Assembly: GCA_019614645.1 (NCBI GenBank) | Contig: JABWDB010000011.1 | Span: 434,001 to 498,000 of the forward strand | DNA: 64,000 nucleotides | Direction: 5' to 3' | Source of the DNA: Stratiolaelaps scimitus | Taxonomy: Eukaryota > Arthropoda > Arachnida > Mesostigmata > Laelapidae | Shown: positions 46,223 through 57,959 of the stretch, piece after piece | Position numbering within the stretch: position 1 is the stretch's first letter | How the letters are laid out: each line of letters starts with the position of its first letter | The notes under the pieces: model-generated | What the model was told of the DNA's origin: nothing | Database searches by the model: none | The model's input: only the letters and a program-made list of their open reading frames with translations | Program-made: the position numbers and the translations under genes

Positions 46223-49200
46223 CTATAATGTTTCTGCTGTGTCGACATCTTCGAGAGCATTTCTCTAATGGCTCCATGCAACAACGTGGCACAGTTAAAA
46301 CGCTCCTAGTTTTCTTGTCCATATTTGAACATAATTATTGTTCGTTATTATCCGCCTGTTATCATTGTATTGTCATTTTGTTGTAGTTCAGCTGATGTCG
46401 CAATGTATGTATGCTAATATTCGCCGCGTCAGCTCTGCCCGTTCAGCCACCGTTCAGCGGCAACGCGATTTTCGTCATCAAGCGACGGCACATTAGCCCG
46501 CCACATGGCATACACCGCCGCAGGCTGGCCGGTGTGGCCCACATTTTCGCGCAGATGTTGTCCCGAAGTACAGGCGCCTTCTAATGTCGCTTAGCTTCGC
46601 TAACGAAGGCGGGCGATTGCGACGATGTATTCGCTCTGCGGAGCTGTCCTGAGAATGGAAGGAATCGCTGTGAGGATGGCGCGGGCGACGCGCCCAACTA
46701 TCCGCGGCGTCAGCTAGCACGCCGCTGCACCGGTTCGACGTAACGCCGGAGCAGTGTACATATGTCGTATTACGTCGCCTTCGCGCAAGGCGAAGTCGCA
46801 GGAACGTCGAGCGGCCGGAGTCCCTGCCGCTCATCGCTGTTGGTTGGCTAGCTGGCTGGTTGCCTGGCTGAATTTGGCAGTGGCTTCATCGGTGCGCGCG
46901 TGGTACCTGCTGCTGCTGCTGCTGGCGCTGCTGTTATTGGCAAGAGACGGTGGAGAAAAACGCGGCGGCCGGCGTCCGCGCGCGCGCGCTGAAAGAGCAC
47001 ACTGATGACAGAATTCCGACGTCGGTGACTGGACCGCGCCGCACCGAAGCCACCTGCCATTCGAGCGGCGTCGCGTCGCGCGGCGACCTCGGCCCGACGG
47101 AATGACTTCAGCGTCGGATAGCAGCGGATGCAAATAAAGCGAAAGAACGCCTTCCAAAGTCGACGCGATACAATTGGTGGTCTCGGCAAGCAGCCGGTGG
47201 CTCTGGGGAATTGACACACATCTATACGACATTGTCAGCAGCCAGCAGCGAGATACACTGAGACAAATGGATAGTTAGATAGAGATAGAGTGCAGGAGAG
47301 ATTCGCCAGCAAGAAATGCAATTTCGGCTTTCGGTGACGACGGGGCATCTTGTGCGTCGCGGCCAAGAGCCACCTGTTCATCTGGCCCATTTCTGCGATG
47401 GTGGTCATGCCGCAAGGCAACGCCAGAGCCGGGCACTGCCAATGCTCGACATGAGCGTGTAGCCGGTGTGTGGAGTTTCCTACTGACCAGCAGCTGTGTG
47501 GCATTGCTCTCCGCTGTAGGTGCCATTAGAATTTCTTCTTTTTCGTCGACTTCAGGGCGCGGAGCATCGAGGCTGACCGCCGGCTGGCGGTCAGACGTTA
47601 GACGTAACAGCAGCTCGTGTTATCTCCGCATTGGCGCCTCGTTAAGATGTGGGTTGCAGATGGCGCGGACAGAAAAGATGATTTTTGCTGGCGTGAGGGT
47701 CAGTGGCAACGGGGTCTTCCTGAATCGGAATGGCCACCGTCCGACTGATCTGAAGACACAGGCGTTCGAGGAAGGACAAGCTGTGCATGGCACCGGAGGC
47801 TGGAAGCTCGTAAACGCAGGGGCGCGCTTGCATTCAAAACATGTAAGAGATAGGCCTGAGTGAAAAGGCTATGAGAAAAGCGCATAATGTTAAATGTTAA
47901 TTGGAAATGGTTGATTATTTTTCGAAATGTACAGCTATCTATTCTCTCGCTGTTGATACGGGTTACGTATGCCTCCCCATGGACGATCGATTTCTGCTCA
48001 AGGAGCTCGACGACCTCGATCTTGCGAAGCCTCCGGTGTTAGGTCAAGTTCAACGACAGGCTCACGGGTTCTCGCCTGCAAGGCAACCTTCCGCTTTCAG
48101 CTCGGAGGATTCGCGCATCCAGACGCACACAGCTTGCTTTGTCGTTCTTCTCATCCGGGTCAGCTTCTGTCTCATTGTGTTTCAGGCTTCCACCATTATC
48201 ATCATTATCAACTGAGCCAACCCCCCAGGTTTTCTCCCATAATGCAGCTATTGCCAGCCTCTTGATCTCTCCCACCGTCAGTTTTCACGGCGATTGAAAG
48301 CTACTTGTCGACCAATTGACCAGAACTCTCCCCTGGGAACACCCAACCTCCCCTATCTATCTCTCTCTCTCTATATATATATATATAGCCGCTTTCCTTC
48401 GCTTCAGACATATTCCTCGATAGCGCTCCCTCCGCCATTCGTGAGTCTCATTCATCGCATGGGCCGTCATTTTCACCCGTCGTCGTCTTTGTGGTGTGGT
48501 GGTAGCGGTACAATGTTCCTCGACTATCTCTCTCTCTCTCTCGCCCTCGCTCTCATGTTCTCCGTAGCCAAGCATAGGAATTCCTTTCCCTTCCCAACCA
48601 TCTAGCGACTCAAAAGCGTTCCCACTGTTCCGCTGTTCCCACCTTGCTAACTGGACTCCCCTGGCCCCCTGACTTCGAGTATCGGTAGGCCCCGCACTTT
48701 GTGTCTAGCTCCCACACCGCTCGCTCCAATTCTGTCCCTTTATATCTCGTTGCTGGCAGCGGGCGGCAGTAGCTGAGGATAGGGGAGGGGGGGCGCACCG
48801 CCTCGTATACTACTAGTCCTCTATCGGACGCTGCTGTTCTTCCCTGCTCGTACCCCATACTCTATCTCTGTTTCTCGTTCTGCGTTTCAGTGCCTTCGTC
48901 AGGTTCCCATGGATGGTGGGCCTGGGATTTAAAGGCCGGGACGGCTCTCGGAGCCGGCCACCGGAGCAATACACACACACATCGACCCCCTAGCTGTCTT
49001 CCCACTCCTCCCACCCCAAGCCCTCTGTGGTCTCCACATGAGACCCCCCTAACCCCCCATCAAGCGCCCCCCAAAAGAACACCCCCACACCGGTTCTCGA
49101 GCCCTGAACAGCGCAGCGCGCGCGCTCGGCTACCAGGACAACAACAACACAGCCCGTGCAGTTGTGTCCGGCAGCCGAAAACATCCACACAACCCCAGAT

Positions 49201-49866
49201 AGATGTTTGGATGAAGGGATGAATGGGCGTCTGTCGAAGTCAAACTCTTGCCGAGCAGCACTAAAAGCGTTGGTGGGCGCAGGCGACGGGCAAGCACATG
49301 GGGCGCGGGGGCGGGTAAATGACGGGAACAACGCAAAGGTACGGGCAGGTATTTAAATATAGAAGGGCAGACAGTGTTGTATACGACTGTTCCATAGGCG
49401 CACTACAACATCGCATCTGTCTCGTCCTCACAAGTGTACGTGTGTGTCTGTGTGTGAGAGAGAGCGGAGTATGCTAGACGGACGAGCTCAGCAGCGGGTT
49501 AGACCAACAAAACAGCGGGGGGGGCCAGCGCGACGCGGGCCGTGCGGGAGTTTAGGGGATGCTTGTGCCCGATGCGCTCCTCGTCGTGGGAGGGTAGCGG
49601 TGGCGGTCGGCACCGGCTGTGATACATCGGAGCGGCTGTGAATGAATTCGGAGCAGTCAGTCACAGACGACTGCGTGCGAACGGAATCGTCCGGACGACT
49701 CCTGACTGAAGGACACCGGCGGAACTTGATGGTGAGAGAGCGGGAGAGGAGCGGCAGTCAGTGCTCCGGGATGGGTGTTTACGCCAGCCGGGGTACAGGG
49801 CAGCAGGCACATAACATATTGATGACGGGATTGGATTGATGGCTACAGCTACGCTAGCCTTTCGTG

Positions 49867-49890
49867 TATATATATATATATATATATATA
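49867..49890. repeat. (TA)n microsatellite
   Basis: 24 bases of alternating TA. Confidence 0.9.
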
Positions 49891-50490
49891 CGTCTGGTTA
49901 TATAGACGACGCTAGGGATGACGGCAACTGTTCAATTCTTACTAATACCTAACCTTTCCAGAGCATTTTTGGAGCATTTTTCAATCGCCACTGCCTATAC
50001 TATTGCTGCCAATGTGACCACGACGGTCTACTCTATGAACAACACCAGACTTGTGCTGGTGCTGCATAGTTAGCGTACACATCGAGATACTCACTTCAAA
50101 CAGACATCCACCCACGCGCATCCATCTGATACCCCTCCACCCTGAAACACTCGTATGGTCAGAGCAGATAAGCGTGGGAGCGTACGACCTCTGCAAGAGC
50201 GAGTGAAGCTCTCGCTGTGCCCGATGAAGCACACGATGAAGGCGACTGTGAAACCGAGAGGGAGAGAGAGAGAGAGCGAGGACGTAATTGCAACGTAACG
50301 AATGGCGCTCTGATTATCCAGCGTGTATCAAGCGCGATCATGTGAGATGGATATAGGCACCTTTGTCTGTCTGCGGAGGTCACGGGAGAGGATTTGACCT
50401 AGTCTCATCCCCAATTTGAGCCCAAATTGCCTCCCGACGACCGAGGGAAAAGACAACGGGGACCGGTGATCAGTGCTCACTGGGGGGTAA

Positions 50491-50514
50491 CCTGAGCGCA
50501 TCACTGCGCTCAGG
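50491..50514. repeat. Perfect 10-bp hairpin with TCAC loop
   Basis: CCTGAGCGCA, loop TCAC, TGCGCTCAGG: ten perfect pairs and a four-base loop. Confidence 0.75.
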
Positions 50515-51323
50515 CGACAAAGCTGTGCGTCAGCTGGCGTGCCAGTGAGAAAATAGTTGAAATAGAGACGCGTCGTTGGCCCCCAATCGGTCCCGTTACT
50601 GCCGATGGTGGCGGTGCTTTAAAACCGTTCGAGGCGCGCAACAACTGTACGAAATCAAACGTATTAGTGCTTAATGGCAGCCTGAGTAATTGTCTATGCT
50701 TCGAAGTTGATGTTCACCTGAATTAGGGCAATTATTAACAAGTTGAAAACCTCTTTACGGGAGACAATTCGTCGGCGAATGATGCCAGTCAGACAGCTTC
50801 ATTAAAACATCGATTTGGTCATGAGAACGTTTCGGCACAACTCCTAGGCACGCTCCGTGCAAGATTGCGCGAGTGAAGCACTAGGTTATAGAGAGTGGAT
50901 TAGGAAGACTAGGTATACAAGGCTGCAATCAGGCTATTTCTTAATGATTGTGCTAGACACAGAATACCTGAGTAGCTCATTATTCCTTTGCAATGATGGC
51001 TTAAGACTTCACCCTGATCTAAGGGTCCTCCGTACCAGGCCACTGTCAAAATAAATCAAGGCAGCAAGGAAATAAATGAATAAATTGACGGCAAGAGACC
51101 CTTTGTCGTTTTGCGTTTCGAAATAACTACTTATCTATCCGTTGACGATATGATGCGCGAACGCCCGAATCCCAGCCTTGTCCCTCCCGCAGGACGAAGC
51201 CCACCCAAACCTCAGGTCTAAGTGCTAGTTCTGCCTGTTCTGCTGATAGCAACAATAGGAGCAGCAGCGGCATCAGATGATGGCATCAGACGCCATCTTG
51301 CTATCACCGTATGCATGTGTACC

Positions 51324-51331
51324 TATATAAG
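51324..51331 (+). promoter_or_regulatory. TATA-like box upstream of a short ORF
   Basis: TATATAAG, about 95 bases before the ATG at 51422. A pyrimidine-rich stretch lies at the expected start site (about 51354), but no clear initiator is present. Weak on its own. Confidence 0.22.
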
Positions 51332-51421
51332 TGTAACAATTTTCTACTAACACTCGACTCCTCCATGTCTCATATCCGACCATCTGCCCCGCCCCCTCCA
51401 CTATAAGCAGCCATATCCCTC

Positions 51422-51664
51422 ATGACGACGTCATCTCCGCCGCCAGTTGCCAGTGATCCTTTATCGTATAGGAATTCGCGGATGACAATGCGCCGTTATC
51501 TAACCGAACTCAGGGATCGCTCACCACCGCTTGGGTACATGGGTGCCCTCAAACGAGCGACGGCTCAGTGCCACATCCCATGGTGTCCCTTCTTGTCGTC
51601 GTCACCACCGCCACCGGCGCTACCGCCGCAGTCGTGCGACCATCACATCGTATCATTGGGATAG
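51422..51664 (+). CDS. Hypothetical 80-residue ORF
   Basis: ATG to TAG, 80 codons: a Ser/Pro-rich start, a basic middle (RMTMRRYLTELRDRSPPLG) and a Pro-rich tail. The start context is weak (C at -3). A frame of 163 codons overlaps it on the same strand (51531-52022), so at least one is a shadow. No domain is recognised. Confidence 0.22.
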   Translation: MTTSSPPPVASDPLSYRNSRMTMRRYLTELRDRSPPLGYMGALKRATAQCHIPWCPFLSSSPPPPALPPQSCDHHIVSLG

Positions 51665-53624
51665 GGGCACTAACGCGGGAGTCGGCCCGTACTTGCTCTC
51701 CCACGAATTCAATCCACGCCCGCCCGGCTCCCGCTCTTACCTCTCTTCACCGATCACCCCTCAACCCCCGCGGGGGTATCAAAGGCCCATAGTGCACGCG
51801 AAGTGCCCCAGCGAAGGCTACACTCCCGTGGTCCTACACCCACTTGCTGTTGACACTTCCCACACGAATCAGACAGGCTGCCGACTGGTGGCGCCTGCGG
51901 CCGTCCGCTCGCACGGGCGCGAGGAGCTGCGGGCACCGTTCATTGCGTTCGTGAAGGAAAGGACAAAGCACGTTGTGGCTCGCTCGAGCCGGCGGCGCGG
52001 GATGGTGTGTCGAATATGTTGACCTTGCAGTTAAATAGAGCATGGACATGACATCGATGAGATAGATGATGCCGAGAATGTACGGCGGATCGCTTGTTTC
52101 TAACGGGACGCCGGCCAAATTTAAAGAAGAGGAGAGAATCGATAAACCGAATAAAAGCAGGCTCATCAAGAAGCTTCGTCTCAAAATGATGCGAGTCGAT
52201 CTTTCCGAAATGTGACCCTTGTGAGGTTTTCACCGATAGAACATGGTGCCGATCACATTATACAAGTGTAGGGAGGCAAGACGGCCAGGTGGAAATTTTC
52301 TTTCAAAGGTTGGAACACGATTTTTAGTGACCTTAAACTATAGGTCTAGGCTTACGCGAGATGCAACGGTTCGAACTACATAAGTGAAACATGAGGGAAA
52401 AGCCTGGTGGTGGTTTGCTATTGAAGGGTAGACTTTCAAGGATGCGCTCAGGGAACCCCTCAAGCAGAAGGATGCATGAGAAAACGGCTGCTTGTCGAAA
52501 AAGCCTCGGGCTATTTGACAGAGACACGTGTGGCCACGTCCCGAATTCGCCTTCACATGCTCACCTGAGACATAAATGAATTAATCTTGAAACTTATGAA
52601 TGAAGTTAGGTTGAAGCGTTCCGCCACCATGTGCGCCGAACCAACTTCGAGAATGAACGTCTATCTCGAACCGCAATCGAACCGCTAGCATCAGTGCGCC
52701 GCAATAAGAATACTAAGATGTACTCAGGGTAAGTCATAGTTTCAGGGCGTTCTCCGCACGCTGACGTCAATATCCTGACATGCGTCAGGAACCATATCAC
52801 GAACCTTATTCTACAGACAGCGATTTGACCTACCCATCAGAATGATTCTTAGCTATCGGTTGTATAAGCTAGAGAATGAAAGATAAAATTCCACATTTGT
52901 CACCAACTTCCATTCGATCTCTCAGCCGCCAGGAAACGTCTGCCAGAAATCTTCCCAGGCCAACACTTCCCGTTCGCCCGTGCTGCCGCTGGGACGAGGA
53001 GAACAGCGTCAGCGAACAAAACACCTGAGAACGCTGTAACCATTCGTGTAAGTGTCCTTCTCTCTTTTGCTGTAATGTAATCTGCTCGTCGAAGCAGACC
53101 CCACTTCGGCAATCTCGCGGGGGGTTTGGGTGGTGCTACCCAAATCTGCCTGTCGCCTTCGAGAGCTTTCCTCTCCCGGCACCCAATAGGCTCCCCCTCG
53201 CCACTGAATGTCAACCTACGTCCCCCGTGCATGGATGCCGCTAATGCGTGGTGATCGCGTGGTACTCGCTAGCTCGCTCGTTCGTTCGACCCGTCGTCGA
53301 GGAGCGGTCGCCCGCCCGGCCTTTCCACCCCTATGGGAATCAGAAGTGGGATTGCTTTTTAATATGGGAATGATGTCGCGGACGAACTCCCAAAAGGATC
53401 CCTCGTCCTTGCGAATACCCGTGCAAAAGCACATGCATATGTATACTTGTTCCATGCAGGTTAAGGAAGGGAGAGAGGTATTTGGGAGGCGGATTTGGTC
53501 TCAGGCCTTGATCCTTAAGTTTGCCGTTCCTCTCTGCGTCAGGATCTGTCCCCGAGAACGGGATCTTTCGTTTACTTCGCTGTTGTCCTCGAAGGATAGC
53601 AGATACCTATCGGCGATCACGGCG

Positions 53625-53673
53625 CAGTGGCCGAGATTCATCCAGGTGGATGGACGCCTGGGGGAAGGTCCTT
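53625..53673 (+). repeat. Dispersed coding-like repeat, copy A
   Basis: About 49 bases matching 54488-54535 (reverse strand) with five substitutions and one single-base gap. In the frame reading FIQVDGRLGEG, four of the five substitutions are silent. Copy A is the end of a longer open frame (53208-53690, stop TGA); upstream it shares only a Y-L...T pattern with copy B. Probably a remnant of a mobile-element protein; the family is not recognised. Confidence 0.6.
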
Positions 53674-54388
53674 CAGCGAAACAGAGCTGAATACCTTGGC
53701 GATACATTGGGCTGCCGTCACCGTCAGCATACGCGTCATCATTGTTGACGACAACGCGATCATTCGATAGGACTTCTTTTAGTGACGCTCTGTGGCCGCT
53801 GTTGCTGGCACTGTTGTGGGAACGATCATATGGCCTGACAACAACCTGTAAGGGGAGCTTCGACGATTTAACCTAAACACAGTTGCGTCGTAGAAAATGA
53901 TTTCACAATAAGGCCTAGGACGCAAATACCGGGCAGAGAAGATGAAAGAGACGCAATCGCTGAGACTACCGCAGGCGGATCGGTCTCTGGGAATAGATTC
54001 GATCACGGAAAGTGTAGGAGATTAGAGATTGTTCGGTGAGGGCGGGGTTGTTTCATCAACATTGCAGGCGCACATAGATGATACGGTATAGCTCAGGATC
54101 GCCGCAGCCTAAAAGCTTGATTGAGCAACATGTATCAACATAGGGTAGAAAGAGAGAGAGAGAGAGAAGTACAAAAAAAATCATCTTTGCTGAGTATCCT
54201 ACCGGCCCAGTGGTTCGACAGCTGCAGCACCGCAGAAGGACGTACCAAGCACTTGCATGTGACGCACGGCATGACATCAGTTCATTCAGTCTTCAATAGG
54301 GTCAATCTGTGATGCATACTCTTGACTGCAATGCCTCAAATGCGCTCCAAACCGTCGAGAAATAGATTTCGTCTCGGGATGCTAGTTC

Positions 54389-54414
54389 TATATATATATA
54401 TATATATATATATA
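54389..54414. repeat. (TA)n microsatellite
   Basis: 26 bases of TA, with a second imperfect array to 54443 after CATACAACTAGAG; the CAACTAGAGTA word repeats at 54419 and 54447. Confidence 0.9.
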
Positions 54415-54487
54415 CATACAACTAGAGTATATATATATATATGTATACAACTAGAGTAATATATAAATATATGTTACGCACGACTAC

Positions 54488-54535
54488 AACGACCCTCCCC
54501 CAAGCGTCCATCCACTTGGATAAATCTCGCCACTG
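54488..54535 (-). repeat. Dispersed coding-like repeat, copy B (inverted)
   Basis: Minus-strand counterpart of copy A. Its frame is open for about 50 codons upstream (…INKLATNAYAELQKYLL…) and stops at TAA soon after the shared block. The two copies lie about 0.8 kb apart in opposite orientation. Confidence 0.6.
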
Positions 54536-56439
54536 TGTATGATAGCAAATACTTCTGCAATTCTGCATAGGCATTTGTTGCCAATTTGTTGATAGAAATT
54601 GTGTCTGTCCCGTTAGATCAACGTGAATACCATAGAGATATGTTGTAATCTTAGGCACGCCAAGCTTAAGCGATATCTGCAATAGGACCGATCCCTTTAC
54701 ATTGTTCAACTATAGTGTTTTTCTCACTCGCCCATCCTGGCCGCAATCTCCGAACTCGATGCAGTGGACTTGGCCGACGGAGACGAATTCGACCAGTCGG
54801 TACACCCTGACGGACCGTCTCACATCGAGGCAACCCGTCACTTTGACACCCCAAGCTAGCCAGCCCCCACTCCCAGCCACCACTGACAGATAGATGGTAT
54901 CCACGACTGCGAACGACTACAACGATGTATACGGCTGTATGTGTTTGTGTGTGTGAGTGTGGTGTATGTGTGTGTATCGTCTTCGCGTTGAACGCTATAC
55001 ACGAAGTCCAGGTAAAAGCATATCTTCTTAGCTTCTTGGTAAGCCGCATGGCAAGCGTATCATCTCGTCCGTCAGCTGCTTGCCTGCGTCGACTCCACCT
55101 ACCAGACTCCCATATCGACCTACCGTTGATATCGCCTTGCAGTCGCCTGTGGTCGCCCTTGCCAACCTCAAAAAGAGGAAAACTACACGACCACAAGGGT
55201 TTCACAGTGACCATGCCCCCAAAACCCACAAATGCCTGCCTCTGTGGGGTTGAACAGGCTGAGCAAGGGGGGGAGGTTACATCGGCGTCGCTCGACGTCG
55301 ACGGGGACTGACATGCGTGACGAGTGCATGGCTGTCTCGTGCAAAACGAAGCGCAGGAGAGCACAGACACCCACATATAGGCACCGATGACGCGCTCGCT
55401 TCGATCTGCCAACTCCAAGAGTGTCGGCCTCGGCCAAGTCTTTGCCGGCCCCGAGGACATTGGTCACGGTCTGCGGCCCCGTCACTCCTGTCTTGATTAC
55501 CACCAACGGCCCCTTATTACATCGGCCACAACGATGCTGTCCGTACATTCATGGCACTCCGCTATTCCCTCTTATTCCCGCTTAGTACCCGTCTTGGTCC
55601 TTCCGACCCATGAAAGCCCTCGGGGGTAAACATAGGGGTTTAGGGAACTGTAGGAGGCGGGGGTAGGGGACACCCCACATCGCTTATGCCTTGGGGTGCC
55701 GTTTGCAGAGCGAACCACGGACGCACGTGCCACTGTTCCCATGGGGAAATAGGCGGACCATCAGTCGCCACCATCAGTGCTGTGACACAATGGGCACTTC
55801 GCCAATGGGTTGTAGGAGGTGACCTGGCGGCCCGTTGATGGGCTACGCGCGCGCACCCCGTGTCGTGGGGTGACTGCGCACGCTGCAGGTGACAATTGAA
55901 CGGAACACGAGTGTATGAGCTGAACTAAGAAGGGCAACGAGAGTGGGACGACGTAAATTGATAATCGGAGGTAACATTTACATCACCCCCTTCATGGGGG
56001 TTCGGGGGTTGGGGTGAGAAAGTGCTATAAGAAGAGCGATGAAGTTTATCTATCTGTGAGATTTCGAGCGCTGATGAATTGACAGGGAAAGATTGAAATT
56101 GGGAGGACGATTCAGGTGCGATGCGAGTTAGGTAGTATGGAAATATAGTGTGGTGTTAACGCTACAGTGATCTAATTAAATGGTGGAGTTTATGAATTGC
56201 TTTAAATTGTATGCTTAAATTTTCCTGTGGTTGCTAGAGTTTTTTACGAGGTTAGAAAATATCAACGAAATCGATCGTAACTGAATCGCCTGCATAACAT
56301 CTCATAGTAAAGGTAGTCAAATAGTCCGCCCTGGTGGGATCAGCTAAAATGACTACCACCATTCTATTCGCCATTCTGACTGGACGGAAGCGGGCGACGA
56401 CAGAGCTTTGCGAATGATACAAAACGCAGGGGTTAGCGG

Positions 56440-56581
56440 ATGGCATCGGCGGTCAGCTCTGGCCTATACGAGGCGGAACGTAAACGCCGTCATCCGCCTA
56501 CCTTGCTGCCTGCTCACTATATCAAGGCATGCAGAGGTACGAACGAGATAATCAGAACTATATCACAATTGCACTGTGCAG
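56440..56581 (+). CDS. Candidate first coding exon, unrecognised
   Basis: ATG at 56440 opens 47 codons (starting MASAVSSGLYEAERKRRH) up to a good donor TGCAG|GTAACG at 56582, phase 1. If unspliced, the frame runs on to a stop at 56659-56661, where an AATAAA (about 56632) also lies. It could be the 5' exon of the 58.4-59.0 kb candidate, but no phase-compatible connecting exon was established. Confidence 0.22.
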
Positions 56582-57588
56582 GTAACGTCACTGTGATATC
56601 ATGCTTGCACCCTTGCACTATCTCTAGGAGCAATAAAAGGAGATGTTTCATACTGATATAACTGTGATGTCGGAGCTGAGAAGACTACTCGGACTAGTGT
56701 GGCCGAGTGATTTATATCTCTGTTTGGCAAGAGGTCTCGATCACCAGTTGCCACATCACGCTATACCACACCACATAAATATTCGATCTACGAATGTCGA
56801 ACGAACTTGGGATTCTGTACACAGGCGAGCTATTGCGGGCGCCCGCGCATCCTACGACTGAGCCAGGTCGGGGCTTTTACCTTACCCGGATCTCCTCGAA
56901 AACGCGCACACATGTACACGCGCGCGCGCATTCACCAGTCGAAGTTACCCGCAATGTTTGCTTGTGCGACTTGAACCTTATACCTTTTTCCAACCCATCC
57001 CCTCTCGTTATAATGCATCCGCTCGTTCTGGATCTTCTGTGCGCTAAACGCACATTGAAGCACTGACGCCGCCGCCGCCACCGGCGAAGCGATTGCAGGC
57101 AACTACGAACCTGCGACGCGGCCGACCATCGAGAGCCGTTTGTCATCCGCGCCATAGAGCCTTGTGGGACGCCATTCGGTCTCTGGCTCCTGGCCGATGG
57201 CCCCTGCTTGCGTGAGGTTATCGCGCGGAATTGTCGCAGCGGCAATCACCGCCAATCACCAAATGGCACCGGTGACAAGCGGTCGAGAAGGGTCACAAAA
57301 CGGGTTCAAATTCCATACGTTTTCCTATCTTATGTAGCCATGTGTAACCGTGTCGGGTCCACTGCTACAGATCGGCATCTTTCGTGCACTTTTCGTCAAG
57401 GGTTCGTGGCCTGTCGCGTCTTCTGAACGTAGACATCATATGGTAGCACCAGCAGATGTATAACTATATATATATATATATATATGTATATCTGCCTGCG
57501 TTCAATGTAGCTATATTCTGCGCGATTACAAGCTGCTCGTACGCAGGATGCGCGTTTTCGTTATACTCATGCGATACGATATAGCTGA

Positions 57589-57879
57589 CGGCCGATAAGG
57601 GAATGGCTGCGAGAAAAGCAGCAAGTGATTCCGCTGGAGCGAATCATCAACAACAGCGTTCCGGGTTCTCATTGCTCGTTTGTTGGTCTAATTTCATTTC
57701 GTGCATTTATAGGAACGTTGAGGCCACTAGAAGAGTTATTCCGTTTCTTAAACAACTTGCGTATCGTACAAAGAAACTATCTCCTCCTAGACCGTTTGAA
57801 GACTGGATCATTCGAATGGCAAAACTATATTAGAAATTTTATTAAAAATAACAAAAAAAACAAATATATCTATATATAA
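57589..57879 (+). CDS. Unrecognised coding-like segment
   Basis: Open from 57589 to a stop at 57877-57879 without ATG at its start. The translation is rich in ordinary helix-forming residues (REWLREKQQVIPLERIINN; RPLEELFRFLNNLRIVQRNY), then fades into A-rich low complexity after about 57830. A second + frame (57603-57833, starting at an ATG) overlaps it, so at most one is real. No domain is recognised and no good donor is seen. Confidence 0.22.
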   Translation, partial: RPIREWLREKQQVIPLERIINNSVPGSHCSFVGLISFRAFIGTLRPLEELFRFLNNLRIVQRNYLLLDRLKTGSFEWQNYIRNFIKNNKKNKYIYI

Positions 57880-57959
57880 GGAGGCGACGAAAGGAAATAA
57901 GTGAAGGGTGTCAGGGAGAGAGAGACAGAGAGAAGGTCATAATTGTTTTACTATTTTCA

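Larger units (their letters stand above)
45626..51320. other. Intergenic, no gene recognised
   Basis: Contains (CTG)n at about 46907-46931, whose Leu-run translation mimics a membrane segment; CT/GA repeats at 48358-48387, 48528-48545 and 50262-50277; a (TA)n tract at 49867-49890; and two perfect hairpins. Around 51010-51095 three AATAAA motifs cluster after a short frame (50857-51054), possibly the 3' end of an old transcript-derived insert. Confidence 0.5.
51665..56430. other. Intergenic with degenerate repeat pair, no gene recognised
   Basis: Holds the inverted coding-like pair at 53.63 and 54.49 kb, GA-rich 54151-54168, TA tracts at 54389-54414 and 54428-54443, GT-rich 54940-54975, and G/C-run-rich sequence at 55.2-56.0 kb. 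Frames at 54666-55460 (-) and 55183-55548 (-) have no recognised domain. Confidence 0.5.

Noticed and set aside
46754..47005. Membrane protein with a poly-Leu segment
   Set aside because: The hydrophobic run is a (CTG)n repeat, there is no ATG in frame at the start, and overlapping frames are equally open.
57294..57320. B-box-like GGGTTCAAATTCC as a tRNA gene
   Set aside because: There is one extra T in the box and no matching A-box or acceptor stem.
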